From Thiobacillus sp. (GTDB taxonomy: Bacteria > Pseudomonadota > Gammaproteobacteria > Burkholderiales > Thiobacillaceae), in contig JAIBFA010000054.1 in NCBI GenBank assembly GCA_019459325.1, positions 23,449-87,448 of the forward strand: 64,000 nucleotides of DNA. Reading direction: 5' to 3'. Positions 36,745-45,059 of this stretch are shown one piece after another. The notes below the pieces were generated by a model. It was not told the DNA's origin, made no database searches, and was given only the letters and a program-made list of their open reading frames with translations. Made by a program: the position numbers and the translations under genes. Each line of letters begins with the position of its first letter. Within the stretch, counting starts at the first letter, position 1.

Positions 36745-38718
36745 ATGACGTCGGCCAGGCAGCAAATCAGCCATATCCTTGATCGCGAAGCTGTCGCGTG
36801 GGGCGTGTTGGTGCTTGCGCTGCTGCTTACGCTGGGATTATGGCGACAGTCGGAAATGGAGGTGTCCCGTCGCCAACATGATCATTTTCAGCGTATAGCG
36901 GAAAAGCAGAAAAACATTCTGAATAGCCGCATGCATGATTACGAGCAGGTTTTGCGCGGCGGCGCAGCACTTTTCGCGGCGAACGGCATGCCTAGCCGCG
37001 AGGAATGGCGTGCCTATGTCGAGACGCTTGAACTCGACAAATCCCTACCTGGATTCCTGGGCACAGGCTTCGCTCTGATGGTGCCCAAGGAGGCCCGGTA
37101 CACGCATGAGCGCTCCATACGCGCGGAAGGCTTCCCCCAGTACGCGATCTATCCAGAGGGCGATCGCGAGATGCTCAGTAGCATTGTTTATATCGAGCCT
37201 TTCACGGAGCGCAATCAACGGGCGTTCGGCTACGACATGTATTCCGATCCCGTGCGGCACGAAGCCATGGAACGCGCACGCGATACCGGCCAGCCTGCCC
37301 TGTCGCGAAAAGTCACGCTCGTGCAAGAAACCGGCACCACAGTGCAGCCTGGATTCCTGATTTATTTTCCCGTTTATCGCACCGATATGCCGCGTGATAC
37401 GGTGCCAGCACGACGAAATGCCTTGATCGGTTTTGTGTATAGCCCGTTTCGCTCTTTCGATCTCCTGAATGGCGTGTTCAATACCCCCACCCAGCTCCTT
37501 GAAATCAAGTTGTTCGATAGCGTGCCTGCGCCGGAGAATCTGCTTTATTCATCTGAACGGGCAGGCCACAGCGCGGAACACGTGACCGAGATGCAGCTCC
37601 ACATCGGGGGACACGTTTGGGTAGCCCGCTTTCGCAGCAGCCCTAAATTCGAGGCAAGCGAGGCGAGCAGCCAGCCCATGGTGATCCTCTTCGGCGGACT
37701 GGCGCTCGACCTGTTGGTGTTTTCCGTGCTCTACATGAATGCGGGACACCGGCGCAAGATGCGCGACGCAGCGGCGAAGCTCGAACAAAGCCTCGACAAC
37801 TACAAGACCCTGGTCGAAAACATTCCGGGCGCTGTGTTCCGTTCCGAAGTGGGGGCCTCATTGCCCGTGTTCCAGGTCAGTCAGGGGGTCCAGGCGCTGA
37901 CCGGCGAGCCGCCCCAACGCTTTCTGTCAGGGGAAATTTCGTATACACACCTGATCCATCCCGACGACAGGCGCAAGGTCAACGAGGCAATTGCCGCAGC
38001 CATAGCCAGACGGAGCGCATACAGCATCGAGTACCGCATCAAGGCCAGCGATGGCTTTACCCGCTGGGTCAACGAACGGGGCCGCGTCACCTCTGACCAG
38101 AACGGCCAGTCGCGATGGCTGGACGGACTCGTCCTGGACGTTACCGAACGCAAGGCCGCCGAAATCATGATTCGCGATCTGGCATTCAACGACACCTTGA
38201 CCGGGCTGCCAAACCGTCGCCTTCTCCTCGACCGTCTCGACCGCCAACTCGCCACCAGCGAGCGCACCGGCAGACACGGTGCGCTGCTGTTCATCGACAT
38301 GGACAATTTCAAGATGATCAACGATACGCTCGGTCACGAAGCAGGCGACCAGGTGCTCATGGAGGTCGCACACCGCCTGATCGCAAGCGTCCGGGAAAGC
38401 GATACCGTTGCCCGCTTAGGGGGTGACGAATTCGTCGTCATTCTGGACAATCTGGGCAACACCGCTGACGCGGCCGCCGTGGAGGCTGCGGAGCTGGGCA
38501 GCAAGATTCTGGTCATGCTTTCCAAGCCTTATCGGCTGGGGGAACACCTTCGCAACAGCACGCCCAGCATAGGCATCACGACATTCTGCGGCCACCAGGT
38601 CACCGCCGACCAACTGCTCAGGCGAGCCGATCAAGCCATGTATAAAGCCAAGTCGGCCGGGCGCCGCCAACTGCAGTTCTACGACGAAGACTCCATCGCA
38701 GCAGTGCGTTTCGGCTGA
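36745..38718 (+). CDS. CHASE-PAS-GGDEF diguanylate cyclase
   Basis: This is a 657-residue membrane protein. TM1 is at about 19-38 and a periplasmic CHASE domain covers about 45-270 (GGAALFAANGMPSREEWRAYV, split by the family pattern, then GYDMYSDPVRHEAMERARDTG). TM2 is at about 310-330, a PAS/PAC domain at 355-475, then a GGDEF domain with the intact motif at 559-563 (LGGDEFVVIL). There is no EAL domain, so it is a predicted c-di-GMP synthase. CHASE domains bind small ligands; which one is unknown. The upstream 360-bp gap separates it from the preceding GGDEF-EAL gene. Confidence 0.87.
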   Translation: MTSARQQISHILDREAVAWGVLVLALLLTLGLWRQSEMEVSRRQHDHFQRIAEKQKNILNSRMHDYEQVLRGGAALFAANGMPSREEWRAYVETLELDKSLPGFLGTGFALMVPKEARYTHERSIRAEGFPQYAIYPEGDREMLSSIVYIEPFTERNQRAFGYDMYSDPVRHEAMERARDTGQPALSRKVTLVQETGTTVQPGFLIYFPVYRTDMPRDTVPARRNALIGFVYSPFRSFDLLNGVFNTPTQLLEIKLFDSVPAPENLLYSSERAGHSAEHVTEMQLHIGGHVWVARFRSSPKFEASEASSQPMVILFGGLALDLLVFSVLYMNAGHRRKMRDAAAKLEQSLDNYKTLVENIPGAVFRSEVGASLPVFQVSQGVQALTGEPPQRFLSGEISYTHLIHPDDRRKVNEAIAAAIARRSAYSIEYRIKASDGFTRWVNERGRVTSDQNGQSRWLDGLVLDVTERKAAEIMIRDLAFNDTLTGLPNRRLLLDRLDRQLATSERTGRHGALLFIDMDNFKMINDTLGHEAGDQVLMEVAHRLIASVRESDTVARLGGDEFVVILDNLGNTADAAAVEAAELGSKILVMLSKPYRLGEHLRNSTPSIGITTFCGHQVTADQLLRRADQAMYKAKSAGRRQLQFYDEDSIAAVRFG

Positions 38719-38820
38719 TTTTCGTGGCCTGACGCAGTTGAGCTGACCGGGTCAAAACCGGACCACAAGTTTAATCGCAGAGCCCAGTGTCAGGTGAGAC
38801 ACCAATGACAGAACGCGTGT

Positions 38821-39219
38821 TCACTGCATCGCGACCCACAGCGCCAGTGCCGCCAGGGCAATCCCCAACGAAACACACGCAATGATGAGAACCTTCGTTC
38901 GAATTCGAAGGATCTCAATGGCCTCGACCACGCGCACATTCTGCTCAGCGAGCGATTTGATCAGTTCCGCCGACGTTTTCTGTTCGATCCCCAGTTCATC
39001 GACCTTCGCCTGGATATGAAGAACGCGCTCGTCCATCTGCGCGAACTTGTCGTTCTGAGAGGAAGCGCTGGCGGGTGTGGGCGAAATGACAGGGTCTTCG
39101 GCAGCGTTGTCCTTGGTTGTGGCGAAAAGACGCTTCGCTGCCTTGACGATGTGCGGGGCCGCCTCGACTACGTCACCCCAGGGAATGATCTTCAGCGCCG
39201 TGATCCAACCTATAGCCAA
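38821..39219 (-). CDS. Small coiled-coil protein with C-terminal membrane anchor
   Basis: This protein has 132 residues from a TTG start at 39219, chosen because GGAG lies 8 bases upstream and because similar proteins, as I recall them, begin near the conserved TALKIIPWGDVVEAAP segment. An ATG at 39258 without a ribosome binding site is the alternative. The N-terminal segment IIPWGDVVEAAPHIVKAAKRLF is followed by a Ser/Pro linker, a coiled coil (about 60-105) and one TM helix at the C-terminus (VLIIACVSLGIALAALALWV). Function is unknown. Confidence 0.65.
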   Translation of the reverse strand: MAIGWITALKIIPWGDVVEAAPHIVKAAKRLFATTKDNAAEDPVISPTPASASSQNDKFAQMDERVLHIQAKVDELGIEQKTSAELIKSLAEQNVRVVEAIEILRIRTKVLIIACVSLGIALAALALWVAMQ

Positions 39220-39302
39220 GGCTTCATCTCCAATATCGAGCACGCCCGGGTGCGACATGCAACAGCCATCGTCTTGCAGATGGCGCTCTACCCGTGGGAA
39301 AA

Positions 39303-39330
39303 ATTATGCGCTTTCCAAACTGATCACAAA
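39303..39330 (-). promoter_or_regulatory. Predicted promoter of the small coiled-coil gene
   Basis: On the minus strand TTTGTG (39330-39325) and CATAAT (39308-39303) with 16-bp spacing form a plausible sigma-70 promoter in an AT-rich stretch, about 85 bp before the TTG start. Confidence 0.35.
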
Positions 39331-39374
39331 AGGAGGGGGGGTAATTTATTAGAAAACCTGTCCGTCTTCCGGCC

Positions 39375-41186
39375 TCATTCCATCGTGGCTTTAGGAGACT
39401 TGACCCGTATCACTGTCCCCTCGCGGCGGGGGTCAGCGGCACCGCGTTGTTCGCCCGTTGCAAGGTCAATAAAGACGGCTTGCACCGAGCCGATCATGTC
39501 CTGGCAGCCATCCGTCCCAACTCCACCCAGTCCCACATGTCCCAGCCTGCGCAGGGCGTCCTGCGCGGCCACGCCAAAGCGCGGCTGCATGAAATCCTGA
39601 CCCCCTTCGCAATTCACCTTGCCTGCCGCGTGCGTTACCGACAGGCGCGGCGCGGCTATGGCCTGCTGCATGCTCATGCCATGGTCGATGAGGTTGAGTG
39701 TGACGTTGAGAACGGAGTTGATGATGGTGGCGCCGCCGGGCGAGCCGTAGGCGGCGACGGGCTTGCCATCCTTGAACAATAGCGTCGGCGCCATGCTGGA
39801 GCGCGGGCGCTTGCCGGGCGCGACGTCGTTGGCGCCGGGGTTGCCCTGGACAGCGTCGGCTGCGGGCATGAAGTTGAAATCGGTCAACTCGTTGTTGAGC
39901 AGGAAACCATAGCCCGGCACGGTAATGCCCGATCCCCAGGTGAATTCGATGGTGCTGGTGGTGCTCACCACGTTGCCCCAGCGGTCGACGATGGAGAAGT
40001 GGGTGGTGTGCGGGCTGTCCCGTTTTGTACGCGACGGTTTCGGTTGCACGGCGGCGGCTGACTCCCAGGGCAGGGGGTCGCCCGCCTGGGGCGTGTCCAT
40101 GCGGCGGTCGGTCTGGATCAAGGCCGCGCGCGTCGCCAGATAGCCGGGATGCAGCAGGCCCTGTCGCGGCACCGGCGCGGCATCGTCGTCGCCGATCCAG
40201 ACCGCGCGGTCGGCAAAGGCCAGGCGCATGGTCTCGATCATTGCGTGCAGGGTTTGCGGGCTGCCGAAGCCGTAGCCTTGCGTGGCGTCGCCGAGCGGAA
40301 AGCGTTCCAGCAGCTTCAGCATCTGCAGGAGGGTGAGGCCGCCGGAAGACGGCGGCGGCATGCCGGCCAGCGTCCAGCCACGGTAATGCCCGATCAGCGG
40401 TTCACGGATAGCCACCTGATACTGCGCAAGATCGGCGAGGGTCATGCGGCCCTGGCCGGCTTCGCCCAGTTCGCTGCGGGTGCGCTGCTGTGCCTTGACG
40501 ATCGCCCGTGCGAGGGGGCCGCGATAGAAAGCATCCGGACCTTTGGCGGCAATGCGCTTGAGGGTTTTTGCGAGGTCGGGCTGCACCAGCCAGTCGCCTT
40601 CGGCGAGCGGCACGCCGCCGGGGCGGAAAATCGCCGCGGTTTCGGGATGAATCCGCGTGCGGCCGTGGTCGTTGGCGATATCCGCGGCGAGGAAGCGGTT
40701 GACGCGAAAGCCGCGTTCGGCAAGTTCGATCGCGGGTTCCAGCGTGTCAGCCAGGTTTTTCCTGCCCCAGCGGCGCAGCGCGGTGTCGATGCCGCGCAGG
40801 GTACCGGGCACGCCCACCGCAAGACCGCTGGTCGACGCCAGCGGAAATTCCATCGGCAGGCCATCGGGCGCGAACATGTCGGCGCTGGCTTTGGCCGGTG
40901 CGCGTTCGCGCGAATCGACGATGAAGGTTTCTCCGGTCTTGGCGAGATGGATCAGCATGAACCCCCCGCCGCCGATGCCGGACGACTGCGGCTCGACGAC
41001 ATTGAGCGCGAACTGCACCGCGGCGGCGGCATCGATGGCGTTGCCGCCCGCAGCCAGCAGGCGCGCGCCGGCGGCGGCCGCGGCGGGATGGGATACCGCC
41101 ACCACGCCGTCGGGCGAGGCTGCCAGCACCGAACCCGACAACAAACAGAGGGCGAGCCAGCGGGTAAAGGACGCGAATCGGTTCAT
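39375..41186 (-). CDS. ggt: Gamma-glutamyltransferase
   Basis: This is a 603-residue periplasmic N-terminal-nucleophile hydrolase that cleaves glutathione and transfers gamma-glutamyl groups. It has an N-terminal signal peptide (FTRWLALCLLSGSVLAAS). The autocleavage site is the Thr of PHTTHFSIVDRWGN, splitting the large and small subunits. IGGGGFMLIH and GNPGANDVAPGKRPRSSMAP-type substrate segments are present. Together with glutathione export this could recycle cysteine. It is a single gene with a notable inverted repeat in its promoter region. Confidence 0.9.
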   Translation of the reverse strand: MNRFASFTRWLALCLLSGSVLAASPDGVVAVSHPAAAAAGARLLAAGGNAIDAAAAVQFALNVVEPQSSGIGGGGFMLIHLAKTGETFIVDSRERAPAKASADMFAPDGLPMEFPLASTSGLAVGVPGTLRGIDTALRRWGRKNLADTLEPAIELAERGFRVNRFLAADIANDHGRTRIHPETAAIFRPGGVPLAEGDWLVQPDLAKTLKRIAAKGPDAFYRGPLARAIVKAQQRTRSELGEAGQGRMTLADLAQYQVAIREPLIGHYRGWTLAGMPPPSSGGLTLLQMLKLLERFPLGDATQGYGFGSPQTLHAMIETMRLAFADRAVWIGDDDAAPVPRQGLLHPGYLATRAALIQTDRRMDTPQAGDPLPWESAAAVQPKPSRTKRDSPHTTHFSIVDRWGNVVSTTSTIEFTWGSGITVPGYGFLLNNELTDFNFMPAADAVQGNPGANDVAPGKRPRSSMAPTLLFKDGKPVAAYGSPGGATIINSVLNVTLNLIDHGMSMQQAIAAPRLSVTHAAGKVNCEGGQDFMQPRFGVAAQDALRRLGHVGLGGVGTDGCQDMIGSVQAVFIDLATGEQRGAADPRREGTVIRVKSPKATME

Positions 41187-41236
41187 GGGAATCAGGAAAG
41201 ATCGTCAGGAATAGGGGGCGGGAGCGCAGCCTGTAT

Positions 41237-41272
41237 CCGTTGTGCCGCACGCGTCAATGCGCGGCACAACGG
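41237..41272 (-). promoter_or_regulatory. Perfect 12-bp inverted repeat upstream of ggt
   Basis: CCGTTGTGCCGC at 41237-41248 pairs exactly with GCGGCACAACGG at 41261-41272 across a 12-base spacer, 51-86 bp before the ggt ATG. On the minus strand the spacer contains TTGACG, a near-perfect -35 hexamer, and one arm would occupy the promoter spacer. No T-run follows on the ggt-sense strand, which argues for an operator rather than a terminator. Confidence 0.5.
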
Positions 41273-41353
41273 GGATAAAAAACAGGATCGAAATGTACCG
41301 CGATTCGTATTTGTTGATAAGGTTGAGACTGTTACTCGGAACGCCATGACACC

Positions 41354-41590
41354 ATGAATACGAAACCCGACAACGCATCACCGTCCACGCCGAGGCGGCG
41401 CCTCCCGAAAGGGCCGTTGATCATCATATTGCTGGTTCTTGCCAGTATGGCCTGGGTGTACTGGCTGACGAGCTCGACGCCCATGCGACCGCGGCCCGAG
41501 TTTCCGCCGGTTCGCAAACTGCCGCTGGATTCGGATCATCCGCAGGAGCCGGTCGCGGAACCCGCCACGGGCCAGGCGCGCGAACCGTAA
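41354..41590 (+). CDS. Small single-TM Pro-rich membrane protein, hypothetical
   Basis: This protein has 78 residues. Basic residues (RRRLPKG) precede one TM helix at about 21-40 (PLIIILLVLASMAWVYWL), and the C-terminal half is rich in Pro and acidic residues, predicted periplasmic. No family was recognised. The ribosome binding site is weak. It is divergent from ggt and convergent with exbD (stop-to-stop gap 20 bp), so if real it is a single-gene unit. Confidence 0.5.
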   Translation: MNTKPDNASPSTPRRRLPKGPLIIILLVLASMAWVYWLTSSTPMRPRPEFPPVRKLPLDSDHPQEPVAEPATGQAREP

Positions 41591-41610
41591 TCAAACGGCT
41601 GGCCGGAGGG

Positions 41611-42087
41611 TCACTCCGGCTGGGCGATCCGGTCTTTTTCTTGAATCATGTCAGGCCCCGTTGCGCTTCCCGTGCCACTCGGGTCGGTCACGAATCCGAT
41701 GCGCAGCAGACCCGCTTTCGCGGCAGCCGACATCACCTGGGCCACCGTTTCGTAGTGCGCGTGGCGGTCGGCACGAATATGCAGTTCAGGTTGCGGCTGC
41801 TTCTTTGCCTCGACGGCAAAGCGTGATGCCAGCTGTTCCGCCATCACCTTCTCGCCGCTCCAGAACAGATCGCCGTTATCGCGAATGCCGAACTCTATAT
41901 GCTCGGGCTGGGTGATGTTGGGCGTACTGCTGGCCTTGGGCAGATCGATCTTGACGGAGTGGGTGAGCAGGGGCGCGGTGATGATGAAGATCACCAGCAA
42001 CACCAGCATCACGTCCACCAGCGGCACCACGTTGATTTCCGCCATCGGACCTTGATGGCGGCGCGGATCGAAGCTTCCCATGGCCAT
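41611..42087 (-). CDS. exbD: ExbD/TolR-type energy-transducing protein
   Basis: This 158-residue inner-membrane protein works with ExbB to power TonB. One N-terminal TM (NVVPLVDVMLVLLVIFII) carries the essential membrane Asp (VDVMLVLL), followed by a periplasmic domain. AAGGGG precedes the ATG. It lies 4 bp after exbB in a tonB-exbB-exbD operon. The C-terminal tail after the fold (GTGSATGPDMIQEKD) is an extension of unknown role. Confidence 0.9.
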   Translation of the reverse strand: MAMGSFDPRRHQGPMAEINVVPLVDVMLVLLVIFIITAPLLTHSVKIDLPKASSTPNITQPEHIEFGIRDNGDLFWSGEKVMAEQLASRFAVEAKKQPQPELHIRADRHAHYETVAQVMSAAAKAGLLRIGFVTDPSGTGSATGPDMIQEKDRIAQPE

Positions 42088-42091
42088 GGGC

Positions 42092-42841
42092 TTACCCCTT
42101 CGCGCTTGCGCGCTGTTCCGGCTTGTGCGCTGCGTGCAGCGGGCTCGCCTCGCCCGCCGAGCTGTTGGCTTTTTCGCCCACGGTGATCACCGTGTACAGG
42201 TCGTGTGCGAAGGCATCGAGCCTGGCCAGCCAGACCCGGTTGCGGCGGGTGAACGCGTTGTAGGCCAGCACCGCGGGGATGGCGACCGCCAGGCCGACGG
42301 CGGTCATGATGAGTGCCTCGCCGACCGGGCCCGACACCTTGTCCAGCGTGCCCTGGCCCGACAAGCCGATGTTGACCAGCGCGTGATAAATCCCCCAGAC
42401 GGTGCCGAACAAACCGATGTAGGGCGCTGTGGAGCCGGCCGAGGCCATCACGGTGAGGCCTTGCTCCACGCGCGACGCTTCCTGATCGATGCCGTTGCGC
42501 AGCAGACGGGTGAGGAACTCGCCCAAGCCGCCTGCTGCGGCCAGCTTCTGCATGCCGTCCCGGTGGTTGTTGGCCGCTTCGAGCGCTTCGTGGGCCAGCC
42601 TGGCAAACGCGTTGTCCACCGGCTGCTGCCGCAGCGCACTGCTCACGTCCTGCAGCGAATCGGCCGCCCAGAACTGTTTGAGGAAGGCTTCGGCGCGGCG
42701 CCCAGCCAGATAATTCTCGAGTGACTTGGTCGCAATCAGATACCAGCTGGCGACTGAAAGTCCGAGCAGCAGCAAAAGCACAATGTGGCCGAGCGTATCG
42801 GTCTGCGAGAGGAAGTGGGCAAAGCCCAGGCTGTTTTCCAT
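42092..42841 (-). CDS. exbB: ExbB/TolQ-type proton-channel protein
   Basis: This is a 249-residue inner-membrane protein with three TM helices (about 18-38, 125-150 and 170-195). GLFGTVWGIYHALVNIG and VGLAVAIPAVLAYNAF are the MotA/TolQ/ExbB proton-channel signatures. It forms the pentameric channel that uses the proton gradient to drive TonB. It begins 8 bp after the tonB stop. Confidence 0.92.
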   Translation of the reverse strand: MENSLGFAHFLSQTDTLGHIVLLLLLGLSVASWYLIATKSLENYLAGRRAEAFLKQFWAADSLQDVSSALRQQPVDNAFARLAHEALEAANNHRDGMQKLAAAGGLGEFLTRLLRNGIDQEASRVEQGLTVMASAGSTAPYIGLFGTVWGIYHALVNIGLSGQGTLDKVSGPVGEALIMTAVGLAVAIPAVLAYNAFTRRNRVWLARLDAFAHDLYTVITVGEKANSSAGEASPLHAAHKPEQRASAKG

Positions 42842-42849
42842 GATCAGGG

Positions 42850-43530
42850 TTATTCCAAAGTGAAATCGAAGGGTTGTACCGCCACCGCACGGACGGCCTG
42901 GCCGTCACGAAGCGCGGGGCGGCAACGCCATGTGCGAACGGCCGCCAGCGCGGCTGCGTCGAGGCGGTCGAAACCGCTGCTGCTGATCACCTGCGCTGCA
43001 CTCACGCGTCCCGTTTCATCCAGTTCCACCCGCAGCACGACCTTGCCGGATTCCCCCAGTCTGCGTGACAGGAGCGGGTAGGGCGGGGGTGTGCGTTGCG
43101 GGCAGGCCATCCTCAGTTCCGATGCCAGGCTTACCGGTCCGGTGGACTTGGGTGGGGCAGAAGAAGACAGCAGATCCGGCGACCCGGACTGGGGCGCGGC
43201 CACCACCGGCTCGGGCGGCGGCAGGGGTTCCACCGCTTCGGTTGGCGACGTGACCGGCGCTTCCGCCGCCAGGTGGTAGTGCCGGGGCTCGACCGGGCGG
43301 GCCGCTTCCTGCTTGATCGGCTTGCTGCTGGGCCTGGGCGGCGGGACAGACTGGGGCCTCGATTCGGGAGGCGGCGGGTTGATCAAGTTCACGAACAGGG
43401 TCACCGTTTCGGCCGGATGCGGAATCACGCGAAGGTTCCACAGGCCATAAAGCACGGCGCCGTGCATCAGCAACACCACGAGCAGGCCTGCCGTACGCGG
43501 ACTCGCCAGGCGTTCCATTAGCCGGTTCAT
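42850..43530 (-). CDS. tonB: TonB energy-transducing protein
   Basis: This is a 226-residue protein with one N-terminal TM at about 14-34 (AGLLVVLLMHGAVLYGLW), a Pro-rich periplasmic spacer (NPPPPESRPQSVPPP, then several Pro-Glu stretches) and a C-terminal TonB domain (PYPLLSRRLGESGKVVLRV, split by the usual pattern, then VRTWRCRPA). It couples ExbBD to outer-membrane receptors. The start at 43530 opens the TM correctly; the longer frame to 43647 looks non-coding. Its neighbour is the TonB-receptor/nnrS pair, suggesting service to that receptor. Confidence 0.88.
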   Translation of the reverse strand: MNRLMERLASPRTAGLLVVLLMHGAVLYGLWNLRVIPHPAETVTLFVNLINPPPPESRPQSVPPPRPSSKPIKQEAARPVEPRHYHLAAEAPVTSPTEAVEPLPPPEPVVAAPQSGSPDLLSSSAPPKSTGPVSLASELRMACPQRTPPPYPLLSRRLGESGKVVLRVELDETGRVSAAQVISSSGFDRLDAAALAAVRTWRCRPALRDGQAVRAVAVQPFDFTLE

Positions 43531-43868
43531 GACGTCCGCAACCGCCTGTGAGTCAGGTTTACGCCCACCATTGTGTCTGTCATTCCACGGCCATCGAGCG
43601 TGGCCGTCCGGTGCGGCAGATCGGTGTGCGCTGCATGCCGCCATCATGCAGGACGCTGTTCCGGCGGCGCTTTTGGGTCAGCCAGGCTTCGCAGCGGGCA
43701 GGGGACATAAGGCGTCACGCCATGAAAAAAACAAGGACTCAATTGTATATCCGGACGGGCCCGGCCCGGCACGAGGCCGCAGGTCGCGCCTTCGCAAAGC
43801 TGGCGCGCGGTTACGTCAGGTCAGCCACGCCGCTTAGGCACGTGGCTGACGGGTTGAGAGGGCGCCAG
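43531..43868 (-). other. Non-coding 338-bp gap between nnrS and tonB
   Basis: No supported gene was found. The stretch holds the hairpin at 43820-43850 and an A7/T7 run (43724-43730 area) with a minus-strand TTGAGTCC upstream of it, which may be part of the tonB promoter. I looked for a cobalamin riboswitch, common near TonB genes, and found only an isolated AGCC-GG-GACC resemblance, without the rest of the core. Confidence 0.45.
43820..43850 (-). terminator. Perfect 10-bp hairpin after nnrS
   Basis: GTCAGCCACG (43820-43829) pairs with CGTGGCTGAC (43841-43850) across an 11-base loop. It lies 19 bp past the nnrS stop. There is no T-run, so it may be a Rho-type 3'-end-protecting hairpin rather than a classical terminator. 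Confidence 0.45.
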
Positions 43869-45053
43869 TCAACCCGGCTTACCGTCGACCCGGGGGCGCA
43901 GCAGGATAGGCGTGTAGATCGCGGCGAACAGGCCGAACGCGGCGATCCACATCAGCCCGGCAGCGGCCATGCCCTGCGCATAGGCCGCGGGGAAGAACAG
44001 CGGCAGCACGACGCGGATGAGTGCCGCGAGATTGATCGCCACGAAGGCCAGCGTCATCAGCGGTGCCGCTTCCAGCAGGCGGCCGGTGTGGCCGAGCGAC
44101 ACCCGCGCCATCATGCCCAGGGTCAGCACGCCGATTCCGCCGGTAGTGAAAGCATGCAGTGAAGCGCCGGCCGCACCGCTCACCCCCGCAGCCGACAGCG
44201 CCAGCAGCGCGAAGCCGAGTGCGATCCAGGCATAGCCCAGATGCAGGATCCACAGCAGCGGCACCGACCAGAACTTGCCGGTGTACCAGCCTGCCAGCCG
44301 GATGAGATGAACCGCCGCCGCGATGGCGGCGAGCAGCGCAGTGAGGCGCGAGTCGGGTACGAGCAGCGCGGCGACCAGCGCGCCGAGGGTGGCGACCGAC
44401 GCCAGCCATTCGATGATTTTCCAGCGGCGGGCATGGGTACGCAGCTTGTTGTCGGTGAAGCTGGGGATCACCCGCCCGCTCATCACCACCATCATCATCA
44501 CCACCACGTAGGCGGCCAGATGCAGGCCCAGGCTGGCAGTGGCAGCGGTCCAGCCGAGCGCTTCCCCATGCACCAGCGCATTGGCCGCCGCCAGCGCCAG
44601 CAGCATGATGGGAAAGGGGGCATTGTTCAGCTGCTTCGCCTTGATGATCGGCCACGCCAGTGCCAGCGCAAGTACCGGCAGAAAAGCCAGGTCGACCAGC
44701 GCGACCAGTCCCGGCGGCAGGCCCGGAACCAGGAAGCCCAGCCGCCCCGCCAGCCACAGCATGAACAGCGCGGCCAGCGGCGTGCCCGATGGCGTGCGGA
44801 TGCCGGTCCAGTTCTGCGCGGCGGTGAGCAGGAAGCCGGCGATCACCGCCACGGTGAAGCCGAACAGCATTTCATGGCCGTGCCAGATGGCAGGGGCCAG
44901 CGGCCCGGTTGCGATCCGGCCCTGCAGGATGGCCAGCCACAGCCCCAGCAGCACGATGGCGAACAATCCGGCGGCGAGGAAAAAAGGCCGGAAGCCGAGG
45001 GCAAACGGCGCGAATCCTGAGGGGCGACTGGGCGGGTTGAGCGGTGAAGACAT
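43869..45053 (-). CDS. nnrS: NnrS family heme/copper membrane protein
   Basis: This is a 394-residue integral membrane protein with about 12 TM helices. The N-terminal FRPFFLAAGLFAI and WHGHEMLFGFTVAVIAGFLLTA, with conserved His, define NnrS. The family is tied to denitrification and NO stress; in Vibrio it protects against iron-nitrosyl damage. It starts 6 bp after the TonB-receptor stop, so the two form an operon. Regulation by an NO-responsive factor is expected from the family, but I see no clear box here. Confidence 0.9.
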   Translation of the reverse strand: MSSPLNPPSRPSGFAPFALGFRPFFLAAGLFAIVLLGLWLAILQGRIATGPLAPAIWHGHEMLFGFTVAVIAGFLLTAAQNWTGIRTPSGTPLAALFMLWLAGRLGFLVPGLPPGLVALVDLAFLPVLALALAWPIIKAKQLNNAPFPIMLLALAAANALVHGEALGWTAATASLGLHLAAYVVVMMMVVMSGRVIPSFTDNKLRTHARRWKIIEWLASVATLGALVAALLVPDSRLTALLAAIAAAVHLIRLAGWYTGKFWSVPLLWILHLGYAWIALGFALLALSAAGVSGAAGASLHAFTTGGIGVLTLGMMARVSLGHTGRLLEAAPLMTLAFVAINLAALIRVVLPLFFPAAYAQGMAAAGLMWIAAFGLFAAIYTPILLRPRVDGKPG

Positions 45054-45059
45054 AGGGCA

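Noticed and set aside
43531..43868. Cobalamin riboswitch upstream of tonB
   Set aside because: Only a short AGCC-GG-GACC resemblance was seen; the conserved core and long-range pairing were not found.
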